A stretch of 7,006 nt of DNA from Betaproteobacteria bacterium (lineage in GTDB: Bacteria; Pseudomonadota; Gammaproteobacteria; Burkholderiales; Usitatibacteraceae), in NCBI GenBank assembly GCA_012274175.1, contig JAAOZZ010000249.1:1-7006 (forward strand). The letters run 5' to 3'. The notes under the pieces were generated by a model that was not told the origin of the DNA, made no database searches, and saw only the letters and a list, made by a program, of their open reading frames with translations. Numbering within the stretch: position 1 is the first letter of the stretch; each line of letters opens with the position of its first letter. A program made the position numbers and the translations under genes. Below are positions 6,114 through 7,006 of the stretch, piece by piece.

Positions 6114-6361
6114 TTCTCTCTTCTCCTATCGATTGCGAAATTGCGGGTGACGAACCCAACGCCGTGCGATTCGCCGCTGGATCGGAACTCAGTGGTTCGA
6201 GACGAACAGGCCGCGGATGAGGGGCCATCGCACATCGGGAAATGGCTTCCCCGCCAATGCAACGTCCATTCCGGAAGACACCACATTCTGGCCGATCCCG
6301 GCGCCGATTGCCTCTCATGGGGTGGAGGCCGTCGACACGCGTTCCGTCGTACCGAAACCGA
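6114..6361. other. 248-base gap between thiolase and the ferritin-anhydrase-aldolase run
   Basis: No convincing gene, tRNA or T-tract terminator is visible here. Read on the minus strand it must carry any promoter for the ferritin-like operon. The best near-consensus stretch is TTGGGT followed by the A/T-richer CAATTTCGCAATCGATAG just before the ribosome site, which is weak. A direct repeat ATTGCG-AA-ATTGCG lies at 6132-6145, 19-32 bases upstream of the ferritin ATG. An imperfect inverted repeat, GGAAATGG (6238-6245) and CCATTCC (6266-6272), lies mid-gap. None is a recognised operator. Confidence 0.5.
6122..6127 (-). promoter_or_regulatory. Ribosome binding site for the ferritin-like gene
   Basis: It reads AGGAGA on the minus strand, 8 bases before the ATG at 6113. 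It is a strong site, consistent with the first gene of a transcription unit. Confidence 0.75.
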
Positions 6362-7006
6362 TCAAACGACCTCGAACAACCCTGCCGCTCCCATCCCGCC
6401 GCCGATGCACATGGTTACGACGACGAACTTCACTCCGCGCCGCTTGCCCTCGATCAGCGCGTGTCCCGTGAGGCGCGAGCCCGCCACGCCGTAGGGGTGT
6501 CCCACCGCGATCGCCCCTCCGTTCACGTTGAGCCGGTCGTCGGGGATGCCGAGCTTGTCGCGGCAGTAGATCACCTGCACGGCGAAGGCCTCGTTCAACT
6601 CCCACAAGCCGATGTCCTCGACCTTCTTGCCGGCGCGGGCGAGGAGCTTGGGCACCGCGAAGGCCGGGCCGATGCCCATCTCGTCGGGCTCGCAGCCGGC
6701 GACCGCGAAGCCGCGGAAGATGCCGAGCGGCTTGGCGCCGGCCTTCGATGCCGCGCGATCGCTCATCACCACGCACGCGGAAGCGCCGTCGGAGAACTGG
6801 CTCGCGTTGCCCGCGGCGATGACGCCGCCCGGGAGCGCGGGACGGATCTTCGATACGCCCTCGTAGGTCGTGTCGGCACGGATGCCTTCGTCGGCCGCGA
6901 TCGTGGCTTCCCGGGTGAAGAGGCGGCCCGAGTCCTTGTCGGCGACTCCCATCGTCACCTTCATCGGCACGATCTCCTGGGAGAATTTCCCGGCCGCGGC
7001 CGCGGC
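6362..7006 (-). CDS. Thiolase (acetyl-CoA acetyltransferase family), C-terminal part
   Basis: The minus-strand frame is open from the window end to TGA at 6364-6362, giving 214 residues of a protein usually near 390-400. The N-terminal half with the nucleophilic cysteine lies outside the window. Thiolases split 3-ketoacyl-CoA with CoA, or condense two acetyl-CoA. Numbered from the window end, visible signatures are [10 protein letters not shown] (6-15), NASQFSDGA in the middle, [16 protein letters not shown] with catalytic H170 (codon 6499-6497), and CIGGGMG with catalytic C200 (codon 6409-6407). An in-frame GTG at 6970 is internal, since family sequence continues before it. It lies upstream of the ferritin-like gene on the same strand but 248 bases away, so it is probably a separate unit. 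It could supply the thiolysis step for the dehydrogenases on the other strand (inference). Confidence 0.95.
   Translation of the reverse strand, partial: AAAAAGKFSQEIVPMKVTMGVADKDSGRLFTREATIAADEGIRADTTYEGVSKIRPALPGGVIAAGNASQFSDGASACVVMSDRAASKAGAKPLGIFRGFAVAGCEPDEMGIGPAFAVPKLLARAGKKVEDIGLWELNEAFAVQVIYCRDKLGIPDDRLNVNGGAIAVGHPYGVAGSRLTGHALIEGKRRGVKFVVVTMCIGGGMGAAGLFEVV

Noticed and set aside
6181..6210. GGTTCGAGAC resembling a tRNA T-loop
   Set aside because: No cloverleaf arms, anticodon stem or acceptor stem can be found around it.
6990..7006. GC-only repeat (GGCCGC units) at the window end
   Set aside because: It encodes an Ala run in the thiolase just before GKFSQEI, where thiolases are commonly Ala-rich, so it is coding sequence and not a separate repeat.

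Overview
The window is GC-rich (roughly two thirds G+C by eye), with strongly GC-ending codons and tightly packed genes with short or overlapping junctions. The protein families fit an aerobic, metabolically versatile proteobacterium, most likely a betaproteobacterium. This placement rests on codon style and remembered family resemblance, not on a search.

Plus strand, 1-2964: an acyl-CoA catabolism operon. It holds the C-terminal part of a large-subunit-type acyl-CoA dehydrogenase (cut by the window start), a small-subunit-type acyl-CoA dehydrogenase joined to it by an ATGA overlap, and a zinc-independent NADP-dependent MDR reductase one base after that. The residues suggest an obligate heteromer: only the first protein keeps a plausible catalytic glutamate, and it sits at the isovaleryl-CoA-dehydrogenase position.

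Convergent junction, 2965-3001: a short GC-rich inverted repeat without a T tract, possibly a weak shared terminator.

Minus strand, 7006 down to 3002, in transcription order: the C-terminal part of a thiolase (cut by the window end); a 248-base gap; then a tightly spaced run of an EncFtn-type ferritin-like protein, a beta-class carbonic anhydrase and a DHDPS/NAL-family class I aldolase that probably starts at a TTG overlapping the anhydrase stop. After 37 bases come two small secreted proteins of unknown function, 15 bases apart.

The most interesting part is the EncFtn-like gene. It keeps all the ferroxidase residues I remember from the Rhodospirillum rubrum protein, but ends with no recognisable encapsulation peptide. 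Its operon partner is a carbonic anhydrase rather than an encapsulin shell. I found no RNA gene, CRISPR array, insertion sequence or phage element.
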